The notes beneath the pieces were generated by a model. It made no database searches and was not told the origin of the DNA. It saw only the letters and a list, made by a program, of their open reading frames with translations. The position numbers and the translations under genes were made by a program. From JAUVUV01 sp964548275 (lineage in GTDB: Bacteria > Gemmatimonadota > Glassbacteria > GWA2-58-10), in the NCBI GenBank assembly GCA_964548275.1, contig CAZJQI010000012.1, positions 1-64,000 of the forward strand: a DNA stretch of 64,000 bases. The letters are read 5' to 3'. Numbering within the stretch: the stretch's first letter is position 1; each line of letters begins with the position of its first letter. Of this stretch, positions 16,117 through 23,918 are shown piece after piece.

Positions 16117-17125
16117 CATGCGGCCTGATGCAACCGAAGCTCAAATAGAGGCAGTCATCCGAAAACTGCAGGAGTTGAATCTCGACTCCCACCGCTCTAC
16201 TGGCATAAACCGCACTGTGATCGGCGCAATCGGTGATACCCCCCAGATCGATATCCGTGATTTCGAGATCCTGGAAGGTGTGGACGAGGTAATGCGCATA
16301 ACCGCCCCTTACAAGCTTGCCAGCCGGCAGTTCAAGTCGAACAATACGATAATCAAAGTTGGTGCGGTTGAGATCGGGAGCAGGGAAGTGATAGTTATCG
16401 CCGGCCCTTGTGCCATAGAGGACAGCAAACAGATTAACAAGATCGCCCGCCTGGTGGCTGCAAGCGGTGCCAGGATTCTTCGTGGCGGGGCTTTTAAACC
16501 GCGCACTTCTCCCTACAGTTTCCAGGGACTTGGTGAAAACGGGCTGAAAATGATGCGCGAGGCGGCTGATAAATACAACCTGGCTATCTGCAGCGAAATC
16601 ATGGATGCAAACCAGATCGAGATGATGCTCAACTATGTCGATATCCTTCAAGTGGGCGCCAGGAACATGCAGAATTTTACCCTGCTGCGCAGTCTGAGCA
16701 AGCTAAATAAGCCGGTTCTGCTCAAGCGCGGTCTCTCTGCCACAATCGAGGAACTGCTGATGTCTGCCGAATATATTCTCTCCGGCGGCAACCAGGAGGT
16801 CATCCTATGTGAGCGCGGAATCCGCACTTTCGAAACTTATACCCGCAATACAATGGATATCTGCGCCATACCGGTGGTTCAGAAGCTGAGCCACCTGCCG
16901 ATTATCGCCGACCCGAGCCATGGTACCGGTATCCGGGACAAGGTGCTGCCAATGGCGCGTGCCGCTATAGCCGCAGGGGCCGACGGTCTTATCGTGGAGG
17001 TTCATCACGACCCGAGCAAGGCTCTCAGCGACGGCGCCCAGAGCCTGTACCCCGAACAGTTCGACAAGCTGATGAAGGAACTTGAAATTATCGCCAGGGC
17101 CATAGGAAAAACCCTCGGCACTTGA
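16106..17125 (+). CDS. aroF: 3-deoxy-7-phosphoheptulonate (DAHP) synthase, copy 1
   Basis: It condenses phosphoenolpyruvate and erythrose 4-phosphate, the first step of the shikimate pathway. This is the 339-residue type I-beta form with an N-terminal ferredoxin-like (ACT-like) regulatory domain, residues about 1-70 (MVISMRPDATEAQIEAVIRK), as in the Tyr-inhibited Thermotoga enzyme. The barrel carries VIAGPCAIED, RGGAFKPRTSPYSFQGLG, LQVGARNMQNF, KPVLLKRG, CERGIRTFET and ADPSHGTGIRDKV. It is encoded directly after chorismate mutase and behind a Phe/Tyr-type attenuator, so it is likely controlled at both transcript and enzyme level. A paralogue is at 22696-23715. Confidence 0.95.
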   Translation: MVISMRPDATEAQIEAVIRKLQELNLDSHRSTGINRTVIGAIGDTPQIDIRDFEILEGVDEVMRITAPYKLASRQFKSNNTIIKVGAVEIGSREVIVIAGPCAIEDSKQINKIARLVAASGARILRGGAFKPRTSPYSFQGLGENGLKMMREAADKYNLAICSEIMDANQIEMMLNYVDILQVGARNMQNFTLLRSLSKLNKPVLLKRGLSATIEELLMSAEYILSGGNQEVILCERGIRTFETYTRNTMDICAIPVVQKLSHLPIIADPSHGTGIRDKVLPMARAAIAAGADGLIVEVHHDPSKALSDGAQSLYPEQFDKLMKELEIIARAIGKTLGT

Positions 17126-17162
17126 TTTAACCAAAAAATCCCTTACAGGATGCGGTGAAACG

Positions 17163-17240
17163 ATGTTCGAATTTGCCATTCATATCCGATGGTATTCCAC
17201 CACCAGTTTGCGTCTTTTCTCCTCATCCCTGGTTGCGTAA
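17163..17240 (+). CDS. 25-codon leader ORF upstream of leuA
   Basis: ATG 17163 has a good ribosome site (GGATGCGGTGAAACG). The frame reads MFEFAIHIRWYSTT, then SLRLFSSSLVA and stop at 17240, 65 bp before leuA. It contains Leu codons TTG, CTT and CTG at 17208, 17214 and 17229. Its distal codons CCTCATCCCTG (17221-17231) are complementary to the leuA Shine-Dalgarno. It may be a leader peptide sensing leucine or ribosome traffic. No intrinsic terminator follows, so classical attenuation is less likely than translational coupling. Chance cannot be excluded for so short a frame. Confidence 0.5.
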   Translation: MFEFAIHIRWYSTTSLRLFSSSLVA

Positions 17241-17300
17241 TAATTTGTTACTAATAAAGTTAATAAAATTATCGATACTGGGATTTATGTCTCAGGGAGG
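17221..17300 (+). promoter_or_regulatory. Possible Shine-Dalgarno sequestering helix before leuA
   Basis: CCT(CAT)CCCTG at 17221-17231, inside the leader ORF, can pair over eight bases with CAGGGAGG at 17293-17300, bulging CAT. A local competing stem CTGGGA/TCTCAG (17277-17282 and 17289-17294) shares bases with it. A ribosome finishing the leader ORF would break the long pairing and expose the leuA site. This is inferred from complementarity only. Confidence 0.4.
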
Positions 17301-17305
17301 TATAA

Positions 17306-18877
17306 ATGTCTGATAACAAGCGAAAGATTACCATTTTCGATACCACCCTTCGTGATGGAGAGCAGTCCCCTGGATGCAGCATGAATCTGGTAGAAAAACT
17401 CAGAATGGCTCGCCAGCTTGAGAAACTCAATGTTAGCGTGATCGAGGCAGGTTTCCCGATCGCCAGCGAGGGAGATTTCGAGGCGGTCAAAGAGATATCC
17501 AAACAGGTCAGGGGCCCGATTATCGCCGGGCTGGCCAGGGCGGTCAAGATCGATATCAACCGGGCCTGGGAAGCTCTTAAAGACGCCCTCAAGCCCCGAA
17601 TTCACACCTTTATCGCCACCAGCGATATTCATCTCAAGTACAAGCTGAAAAGGAGCCGCCAGGAGGTATTAGATGCTGCTGTGGAGGCGGTCAAGCTGGC
17701 AAAGAGCTATTGCGAGGATGTCGAGTTCTCCTGCGAGGATGCCGGCCGCACCGATGACAACTACCTGGCCCAGGTGGTCAAGGCCGCGATCGAGGCTGGC
17801 GCTACGACAATAAATATCCCGGATACTGTCGGGTATGCGATTCCCAGCCAGTGGAGCGCCCGGATCAAGCGTCTGGTGGAAAACGTGCCCGATCTGACCC
17901 AAAAAGCCGTCCTGAGCGTGCACTGCCATAACGACCTCGGCCTTGCGGTGGCCAACTCGATCGCTGCCTGCCAGAACGGAGCAGGCCAGGTCGAGTGCAC
18001 GATCAACGGTATCGGCGAACGTGCCGGCAACGCTTCACTGGAGGAGTTTGTCATGGCTTGCCGCACCAGACCCGACCTTCTGGATTTCACCACGGATATC
18101 GTGACCGAGGAAATCTATCCCTCAAGCCGCCTGCTGAGCAACATTACCGGCGTTTTCGTCCAGCAGAACAAGGCGATTGTGGGAAAAAACGCTTTTGCCC
18201 ATGAGGCCGGAATCCATCAGGATGGAATGCTCAAGGATTCGCTGACCTATGAGATCATGACCCCGCAGTCCGTGGGTATCCATAAGAGTGATATTGTGCT
18301 GGGCAAGCACTCCGGACGCCACGCGCTGGATAACCGGTTCAAGGAGCTCGGGTTCGAGCTGGAAAAGAAAGACCTGGACAAGGCCTACGTGCTTTTTACC
18401 AAGCTCGCCGACAAGAAAAAGCACCTTACGGATGAAGATCTGCTGGCTATAGTCCAGAACGGCATCCAGCATATACCTGAGAAGTGGCACTTGAAATACA
18501 TCCAGACCGTGGGCGGAAACCAGATAGTGAGTTCGGCCACTCTCGTGCTGACCGACAAAACCACTGGTGAGGATGTGAAAGACGCAGCCACCGGGGACGG
18601 TCCGGTGAGCGCACTGTGCAACACAATCGACCGTATCGTCGGCCTGGAGGGCATTCTCAACGATTACCAGGTGCATTCGATCACTGAAGGCCGGGATGCT
18701 GTGGGAGAGGTTTTCCTGAGAGTTATTTTCAACGGGGTGGAGTATATGGGCAAAGCGGCGAGTACCGACGTGATGGATGCTACCGCCAGGGCTTATCTCA
18801 ACGCAGTGAACAAGGCGCTGTTCGCCCGCGAACACGGCGTTGATAAGGATATAACAAAAGCGGAGAGAGGGGTTTAA
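17306..18877 (+). CDS. leuA: 2-isopropylmalate synthase
   Basis: It condenses acetyl-CoA with 2-oxoisovalerate, the committed step of leucine synthesis. The 523-residue protein has the DmpG/HMGL-type barrel (FDTTLRDGEQSPGCSM near residues 10-25, metal ligands in VHCHNDLGLAVANS, then NGIGERAGN) and a C-terminal regulatory LeuA-dimer domain from about residue 390. ATG 17306 has the strong site CAGGGAGGTATAA. It heads leuA-leuC-leuD-leuB, with 70, 36 and about 60 bp between genes. It is probably feedback-inhibited by leucine through the C-terminal domain, and a small upstream ORF may add control. Confidence 0.96.
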   Translation: MSDNKRKITIFDTTLRDGEQSPGCSMNLVEKLRMARQLEKLNVSVIEAGFPIASEGDFEAVKEISKQVRGPIIAGLARAVKIDINRAWEALKDALKPRIHTFIATSDIHLKYKLKRSRQEVLDAAVEAVKLAKSYCEDVEFSCEDAGRTDDNYLAQVVKAAIEAGATTINIPDTVGYAIPSQWSARIKRLVENVPDLTQKAVLSVHCHNDLGLAVANSIAACQNGAGQVECTINGIGERAGNASLEEFVMACRTRPDLLDFTTDIVTEEIYPSSRLLSNITGVFVQQNKAIVGKNAFAHEAGIHQDGMLKDSLTYEIMTPQSVGIHKSDIVLGKHSGRHALDNRFKELGFELEKKDLDKAYVLFTKLADKKKHLTDEDLLAIVQNGIQHIPEKWHLKYIQTVGGNQIVSSATLVLTDKTTGEDVKDAATGDGPVSALCNTIDRIVGLEGILNDYQVHSITEGRDAVGEVFLRVIFNGVEYMGKAASTDVMDATARAYLNAVNKALFAREHGVDKDITKAERGV

Positions 18878-18947
18878 GAGTTCGGCTAAGCACGCTCTGA
18901 CAGTTTGATAGTAAATCAAGGTTTAGACCAACAAGAGGAACAGGAGT

Positions 18948-20345
18948 ATGGGCAGGACAATGTTCCAGAAGATCTGGGATTCTCACGTGGTCCGCGAATC
19001 AGACGAGATCACAATCCTCTATATAGACCGTCATCTGGTTCACGAGGTAACCTCACCGCAGGCTTTTGAAGGCCTGCGGCTGGCCGGCCGCAGGGTTCAC
19101 CGGCCTGAGGCAACCTATGCGGTACCGGATCACAACGTGCCGACAGCAAACCGCGATAAACCGATCTCCGATCCTTTGTCCGCCAAGCAGCTAAATGCCC
19201 TGCGCGACAACTGCAGGGATTTCGGGATTACCCTTTTCGACATCGATGACATTCGCCAGGGTATCGTGCACGTAATGGCTCCGGAGCAAGGACTGACCCT
19301 GCCGGGAACGACCATAGTCTGTGGCGATTCCCACACCGCCACTCATGGTGCATTCGGTGCGCTGGCTTTCGGTATCGGAACCAGCGAGGTGGAACACGTG
19401 CTTGCTACCCAGACCCTGCTGCAGCGAAAGCCCAGGTCCATGCTGATCAAAATCAACGGTGAGCCTCAGGATAATATCAGGCCGAAAGATGTGATCCTTG
19501 CAGTGATCGGAAAGATCGGCACAGCAGGCGGAACCGGCTACGTGATCGAGTACGCCGGCGAGGTGGTGCGCAAGATGTCCATGGAAGGCCGGATGACACT
19601 CTGCAACATGTCTATCGAGGCCGGGGCGCGAGCCGGCATGGTCGCTCCGGATGAGACAACTTACGAATATCTCGAGGGGCGGCCGTTTACACCCAGGCAA
19701 GAGAACTTCACCAAAGCGGTCCAGGCCTGGAAAAGGCTGCCCTCAGACCCGGATGCCAACTTCGACAAGGTTATTGAACTGAATATTGACTATATCAAGC
19801 CCCAGGTTACCTGGGGGACATCTCCCGGCATGGTTACCGATATCCACGGCAAGGTGCCTGATCCCGCCCAGGCCAATGATCCTAACCAACGAAAGACTAT
19901 AGAGCGTGCACTGGAATACATGGGCCTGGAGCCCAACACACCGATCAAGGATATCGCTATCGACAGGGTTTTTATAGGTTCCTGCACCAACGGCAGAATC
20001 GAGGATCTGAGAGAGGTTGCGGAGTTTGTCAGAGGCAAGAAGGTTGCTTCCTCGGTTTCGGCGATGATCGTGCCTGGAAGCGGTCTGGTGAAGATGCAGG
20101 CCGAAAAGGAAGGACTGGACAAGATTTTCATCCAGGCGGGTTTCGAGTGGAGAGCAGCCGGGTGCTCGATGTGCCTTGCAATGAACGATGACAAGCTCAA
20201 GCCCGGAGAACGCTGTGCCTCCACCAGCAACCGCAATTTCGAAGGCCGTCAGGGCAAGGGCGCCAGAACGCACCTGGTCAGTCCGCTGATGGCTGCGGCT
20301 GCTGCTGTTGCCGGGTGCTTTGCAAACCCACGGAGTATGAATTAA
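18948..20345 (+). CDS. leuC: 3-isopropylmalate dehydratase large subunit
   Basis: The large subunit of the [4Fe-4S] isomerase that converts 2- to 3-isopropylmalate, partnering with LeuD. At 465 residues it has the standard bacterial length. Cluster ligands are Cys346 in IGSCTNGRIEDL and Cys406/Cys409 in AAGCSMCLAMN. Substrate-loop motifs CGDSHTATHGAFGALAFGIG and NMSIEAGARAGMVAPDETT are intact. ATG 18948 follows AACAGGAGT. A second Met four codons later is a weaker alternative. Confidence 0.96.
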   Translation: MGRTMFQKIWDSHVVRESDEITILYIDRHLVHEVTSPQAFEGLRLAGRRVHRPEATYAVPDHNVPTANRDKPISDPLSAKQLNALRDNCRDFGITLFDIDDIRQGIVHVMAPEQGLTLPGTTIVCGDSHTATHGAFGALAFGIGTSEVEHVLATQTLLQRKPRSMLIKINGEPQDNIRPKDVILAVIGKIGTAGGTGYVIEYAGEVVRKMSMEGRMTLCNMSIEAGARAGMVAPDETTYEYLEGRPFTPRQENFTKAVQAWKRLPSDPDANFDKVIELNIDYIKPQVTWGTSPGMVTDIHGKVPDPAQANDPNQRKTIERALEYMGLEPNTPIKDIAIDRVFIGSCTNGRIEDLREVAEFVRGKKVASSVSAMIVPGSGLVKMQAEKEGLDKIFIQAGFEWRAAGCSMCLAMNDDKLKPGERCASTSNRNFEGRQGKGARTHLVSPLMAAAAAVAGCFANPRSMN

Positions 20346-20381
20346 CCCAACTTTTAAGTACTGAAAAGACAAAGTGATATT

Positions 20382-21008
20382 ATGGAACCTTTTAAAAAAC
20401 TTGCCGCACTGGCGGCGATTCTGGATCGCCAGAATATTGATACTGACCAGATAATACCCAATCAATTCTTAAAAAAAATCGAGCGCACCGGATTTGGAAA
20501 ACACCTTTTCCACGACTGGCGCTACCTTGACGAGGAGGAAACCCGGCCGAACCCGGATTTTATCCTCAACGCTCCCCGCTACCAGGGGGCCCGGATCATG
20601 GTAACGCTCGACAATTTCGGCTGCGGATCGAGCCGGGAGCATGCTCCCTGGGCCCTGATTGAGTACGGTTTCCGATGTATTATTGCCAAGAGCTTCGCGG
20701 ACATTTTTTACAACAACTGCCTCAAGAACGGCATGCTGCCTGTTGTCTTAGCCTCCGAAGAAGTCGATCGGCTGATTGCCGAGATCCAGGCCAATGAGGG
20801 TTGCAAACTGACTGTCGACCTCGAGAAACAGGAGGTCTCGAGCCCCGGAGGCGGCTGTTACAGCTTCGGCATCTCACCTTTTGCCAAAGACTGCCTGCTC
20901 CGCGGTCTCGACCAGATCGGCTGGACACTGCAGTTTGCTGGCCAGATCGAGCAGTTCGAGCAAGCTTATCAGCAGAACAATCCCTGGGTTGTGATTCAAC
21001 AGGGTTGA
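20382..21008 (+). CDS. leuD: 3-isopropylmalate dehydratase small subunit
   Basis: The swivel-domain partner of LeuC. The 208-residue protein contains the start-region pattern ILDRQNIDTDQIIPNQFLKK and the diagnostic DNFGCGSSREHAPWAL, followed by IAKSFADIFYNNCLKNGMLP. The length fits the bacterial LeuD1 type. It begins 36 bp after leuC and is followed closely by leuB. Nothing unusual was seen. Confidence 0.96.
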   Translation: MEPFKKLAALAAILDRQNIDTDQIIPNQFLKKIERTGFGKHLFHDWRYLDEEETRPNPDFILNAPRYQGARIMVTLDNFGCGSSREHAPWALIEYGFRCIIAKSFADIFYNNCLKNGMLPVVLASEEVDRLIAEIQANEGCKLTVDLEKQEVSSPGGGCYSFGISPFAKDCLLRGLDQIGWTLQFAGQIEQFEQAYQQNNPWVVIQQG

Positions 21009-21069
21009 GTGGCCTTCAACTCACAGGATATTTAAAATAGACAGTATTGCAAATGAGAGGAGAGGCTTG

Positions 21070-22137
21070 ATGACGTCAGGTTACAAGATCGCTGTAATCC
21101 CGGGCGATGGTACAGGTCCCGAGGTGATTGATGAATCGGTCAAAGTTTTGAAAGCGGCAGGAAATAAGTACAAGGTCGATTTTCAGTTCACCCAGTTCAA
21201 CTGGGGTGGTGAGCATTACAAGGCAACAGGAATCGTGCTGCCAGATGATGCGTTCGACACTCTGAGAGGCTTCGATGCAATCCTGCTGGGCGCTATCGGC
21301 CACCCGGATGTCAAGCCCGGAATTCTGGAGAAGGGGTTGCTGCTTGCCATGCGTTTCGGGCTGGATCACTATATCAACCTGCGTCCGGTCAAGCTCTATC
21401 CGGGTGTGGAAACTCCGCTGAAAGACAAAGGCCCCGAGGATATCGATTTTGTGGTCGTGCGTGAAAACACCGAGGGACTTTATGCCGGCGCAGGCGGTTT
21501 CTTTAAAAAAGGCACTCCCGATGAGGTCGCCATTCAGACCTCGGTCAACACCAGAAAAGGCGTGGAGCGTTGCGTGCGCTATGCTTTCAATTACTGCCGC
21601 AAGCGCAACAAAAAGAAAACTGTTACCCTTTGCGCAAAAACCAATGTGCTCACCTACGCATCCGATCTCTGGGAGCGCGTTTTCCACGAGGTGGGCGAAG
21701 CCGACTATCCGGACATCAAAAGAGAATACGCACATGTGGATGCCACCTGCATGTGGATGGTGAAAAACCCCGAGTGGTTCGACATAATTGTAGTGGAGAA
21801 CATGTTCGGCGACATTATCACCGACCTTGGTGCGATTGTCCAGGGAGGCATGGGGATTGCCGCCGGAGGCAATATCAACCCTGAAGGTGTCTCCATGTAC
21901 GAACCAATTGGCGGCAGCGCCCCTAAATACACTGGCAAGAACGTGATCAATCCGCTGGCCTCTATCTGTGCGGCCCAGATGATGATGGAAGATCTCGGAG
22001 AAAGCGAGATGGCGCAGGCTATCGAGCAAGCCGTGATGTGGGTCTGCGCAAACAAAATCAAGGACCTCGGTGCAGGCAAGATGGGCTACGGCACCACCGG
22101 GGTCGGCGATATAGTTGCCGAAAAAGTAACCTCTTAG
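21070..22137 (+). CDS. leuB: 3-isopropylmalate dehydrogenase
   Basis: It oxidises and decarboxylates 3-isopropylmalate to 2-oxoisocaproate. The 355-residue beta-decarboxylating dehydrogenase has IPGDGTGPEV at the N-terminus, the substrate loop VVRENTEGLYAG, the active-site Lys in CAKTNVLTYASDLW and the metal-site region VENMFGDIITDLGA. The RExTEG loop matches the actinobacterial/archaeal LeuB type rather than the RELTGG form. Its position behind leuACD supports LeuB over tartrate or isocitrate dehydrogenase. ATG 21070 follows GAGAGGAGAGG. A TTG immediately before it (21067) is possible but less likely. Confidence 0.9.
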   Translation: MTSGYKIAVIPGDGTGPEVIDESVKVLKAAGNKYKVDFQFTQFNWGGEHYKATGIVLPDDAFDTLRGFDAILLGAIGHPDVKPGILEKGLLLAMRFGLDHYINLRPVKLYPGVETPLKDKGPEDIDFVVVRENTEGLYAGAGGFFKKGTPDEVAIQTSVNTRKGVERCVRYAFNYCRKRNKKKTVTLCAKTNVLTYASDLWERVFHEVGEADYPDIKREYAHVDATCMWMVKNPEWFDIIVVENMFGDIITDLGAIVQGGMGIAAGGNINPEGVSMYEPIGGSAPKYTGKNVINPLASICAAQMMMEDLGESEMAQAIEQAVMWVCANKIKDLGAGKMGYGTTGVGDIVAEKVTS

Positions 22138-22695
22138 CAGCGTGTTGATAAATCGATAAATAGGGACACGGCGCGCCGTGTCCCTACGGCTATCGTTTCT
22201 TAAACGGTTTCAATTCAACCCGGACATTGTTTCGTTTTTTTACAAAAGGAAATCGATGAAATTTCAACACCCTGCTATCCTGAATTATTCAATCAAGCAT
22301 AATTCCAGGTGAAAAAGCTTATCCTTAGTGAAATCTCGTGGCTAAAAAATATAAAAGGGGTAGCGTGTAGATGATAAATAATTTCCATCCATGCCCTGAT
22401 AGATGTTCCAACATCCGGCATGCCTTTCGTGCTCAGGTCGTGTCCTGAGCACGAGGCGACCTCCCAAGCCAGCGAAGTAAAAGAGACAAATGCAGAATTA
22501 ACTTTTGTTTCTTTTAGTTATAAAAGAAATGGTTTTGCTTCTTTTGCCACCAAAAGAAGAAAAATAACTTATCTAACTCGATTTATTCTGTTTTTCATTA
22601 GTAATCAACAATTTAGAGAATCGGCCAAAGAATTTATGAATAATTCGGGCTAGATTGCCTAACTTATTTTACACTGCAAAATCGGGGCGGTTTTT
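22138..22695. other. Intergenic region with palindromes between leuB and the second DAHP synthase
   Basis: 558 bp without a supported gene. It contains the REP-like palindrome at 22161-22186 and a hairpin TCGTGCTCAGG / CCTGAGCACGA at 22427-22454 with loop TCGTGT and no U-tract. An AT-rich stretch at 22500-22660 probably carries the promoter of the downstream gene. A 77-codon frame at 22420-22653 runs through the hairpin and is not called. Confidence 0.5.
22161..22186. repeat. Perfect 26-bp intergenic palindrome (REP-like)
   Basis: The half-site TAGGGACACGGCG is followed by its exact reverse complement, then CGG. It resembles the 11858-11889 palindrome in the outer TAGGG/CCCTA and the central CGG-type core, but the arms differ. 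It lies 23 bp after the leuB stop. Confidence 0.85.
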
Positions 22696-23715
22696 ATGAT
22701 TATCGTGATGAAAGAGGGGGCAACCCGCGCGCAGATCGACCACGTGTTCGACCGCGTGTGCGAACTGGGCTACAAGGTTCATCCCATTTATGGTGAAAAG
22801 CGCACTGTGATCGGAGCGATCGGGGACGAGCGCGGCAAGTTCCGCCTCAAGAGTCTCAAATCAGTGCCCGGAGTTGAATCTGTAATCCCCATTCTCAAGC
22901 CGTACAAGGTTGTCGGCAGCGAACTGAAAAAAGAAAAGACGATTGTCAAAGTTGGGGAAAATGCGGCTTTCGGCAGCGGCCAGTTCGTGATTATCGCCGG
23001 CCCGTGTTCTGTTGAGAACAAAGAGCAGATAATCAAGACCGCCCAGCGGGTTAAGAAAGCGGGAGCCAGATTGCTCAGGGGCGGGGCGTTCAAACCACGC
23101 ACCTCGCCTTACAGTTTCCAGGGTCTGGAAGAGGAGGGGCTTGAGCTGCTGGCAGAGGCCCGGGAGAAAACAGGACTGAAAATTGTTACCGAGGTGATTA
23201 CGCCCCAGGACATTTCGCTGGTGGCGCGTTACACCGACGTGCTTCAGATCGGCGCGCGAAATATGCAGAATTTTGCTCTGCTCAAGCAAGTCGGCCTGTT
23301 AGATAAGCCGATCCTGCTCAAGCGTGGTATGTCGGCCACAGTCAATGAATGGCTCATGAGCGCCGAATATGTAGTGAGCCAGGGAAATCCCAATGTAATT
23401 CTCTGCGAGCGGGGTATCCGCACTTTCGAAACCTTGACACGAAACACGCTGGATCTCTCTTCTGTGCCGCTGATCAAAAGCTTGAGCCACCTGCCGGTAA
23501 TTGTCGACCCGAGCCACGGCACCGGGGTGCCGGAGCTGGTGGGCCCGATGTCCAAGGCTGCTGCAGCCTGCGGAGCAGACGGCGTGATAGTGGAAGTGCA
23601 CAACGACCCGGAAACCGCTCTCTCGGACGGCGAACAGTCGCTCACCCCGGACCAGTTCGACGAGCTTGTCAAAGCCTTGAAGCCGATTATCAAGGCAGTG
23701 GGAAGAACCCTTTAA
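22696..23715 (+). CDS. aroF: 3-deoxy-7-phosphoheptulonate (DAHP) synthase, copy 2
   Basis: The second type I-beta DAHP synthase, also 339 residues, with the same N-terminal regulatory domain (MIIVMKEGATRAQIDHVFDR) and barrel motifs VIIAGPCSVEN, RGGAFKPRTSPYSFQGLE, LQIGARNMQNF, LLKRGMSATVNEW and VDPSHGTGVPELV. It is clearly homologous to the 16106-17125 copy but diverged, so the duplication is not recent. It is not preceded by the attenuator and lies alone between intergenic regions, so the two copies are probably controlled differently. ATG 22696 has a weak GGGGCGG site. A terminator follows. Confidence 0.94.
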   Translation: MIIVMKEGATRAQIDHVFDRVCELGYKVHPIYGEKRTVIGAIGDERGKFRLKSLKSVPGVESVIPILKPYKVVGSELKKEKTIVKVGENAAFGSGQFVIIAGPCSVENKEQIIKTAQRVKKAGARLLRGGAFKPRTSPYSFQGLEEEGLELLAEAREKTGLKIVTEVITPQDISLVARYTDVLQIGARNMQNFALLKQVGLLDKPILLKRGMSATVNEWLMSAEYVVSQGNPNVILCERGIRTFETLTRNTLDLSSVPLIKSLSHLPVIVDPSHGTGVPELVGPMSKAAAACGADGVIVEVHNDPETALSDGEQSLTPDQFDELVKALKPIIKAVGRTL

Positions 23716-23743
23716 ATTTTAACAAAATAATTACAATAAAAAA

Positions 23744-23771
23744 CTCCGGAAAATCTATTCCGGGGCTTTTT
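23744..23771 (+). terminator. Intrinsic terminator after DAHP synthase copy 2
   Basis: CTCCGGAA (23744-23751) pairs with TTCCGGGG (23758-23765) around a 6-nt loop, followed by CTTTTTG. Confidence 0.8.
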
Positions 23772-23918
23772 GCATTCCCAAGAATTGCTTTTCAGCAGTA
23801 TCCACAAGCAGCATTCCCGCCTTTCAATCATTGACACTCAAACCCGATATCTGTAAATTTAACCAATTTATTAGAATCTTTTCTGCTGGTAAAATCATAC
23901 ACTTTTCCGGGCGTTTTG

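Noticed and set aside
22420..22653. 77-codon frame between leuB and DAHP synthase 2
   Set aside because: Runs through an 11-bp hairpin and AT-rich low-complexity DNA; composition is not protein-like.
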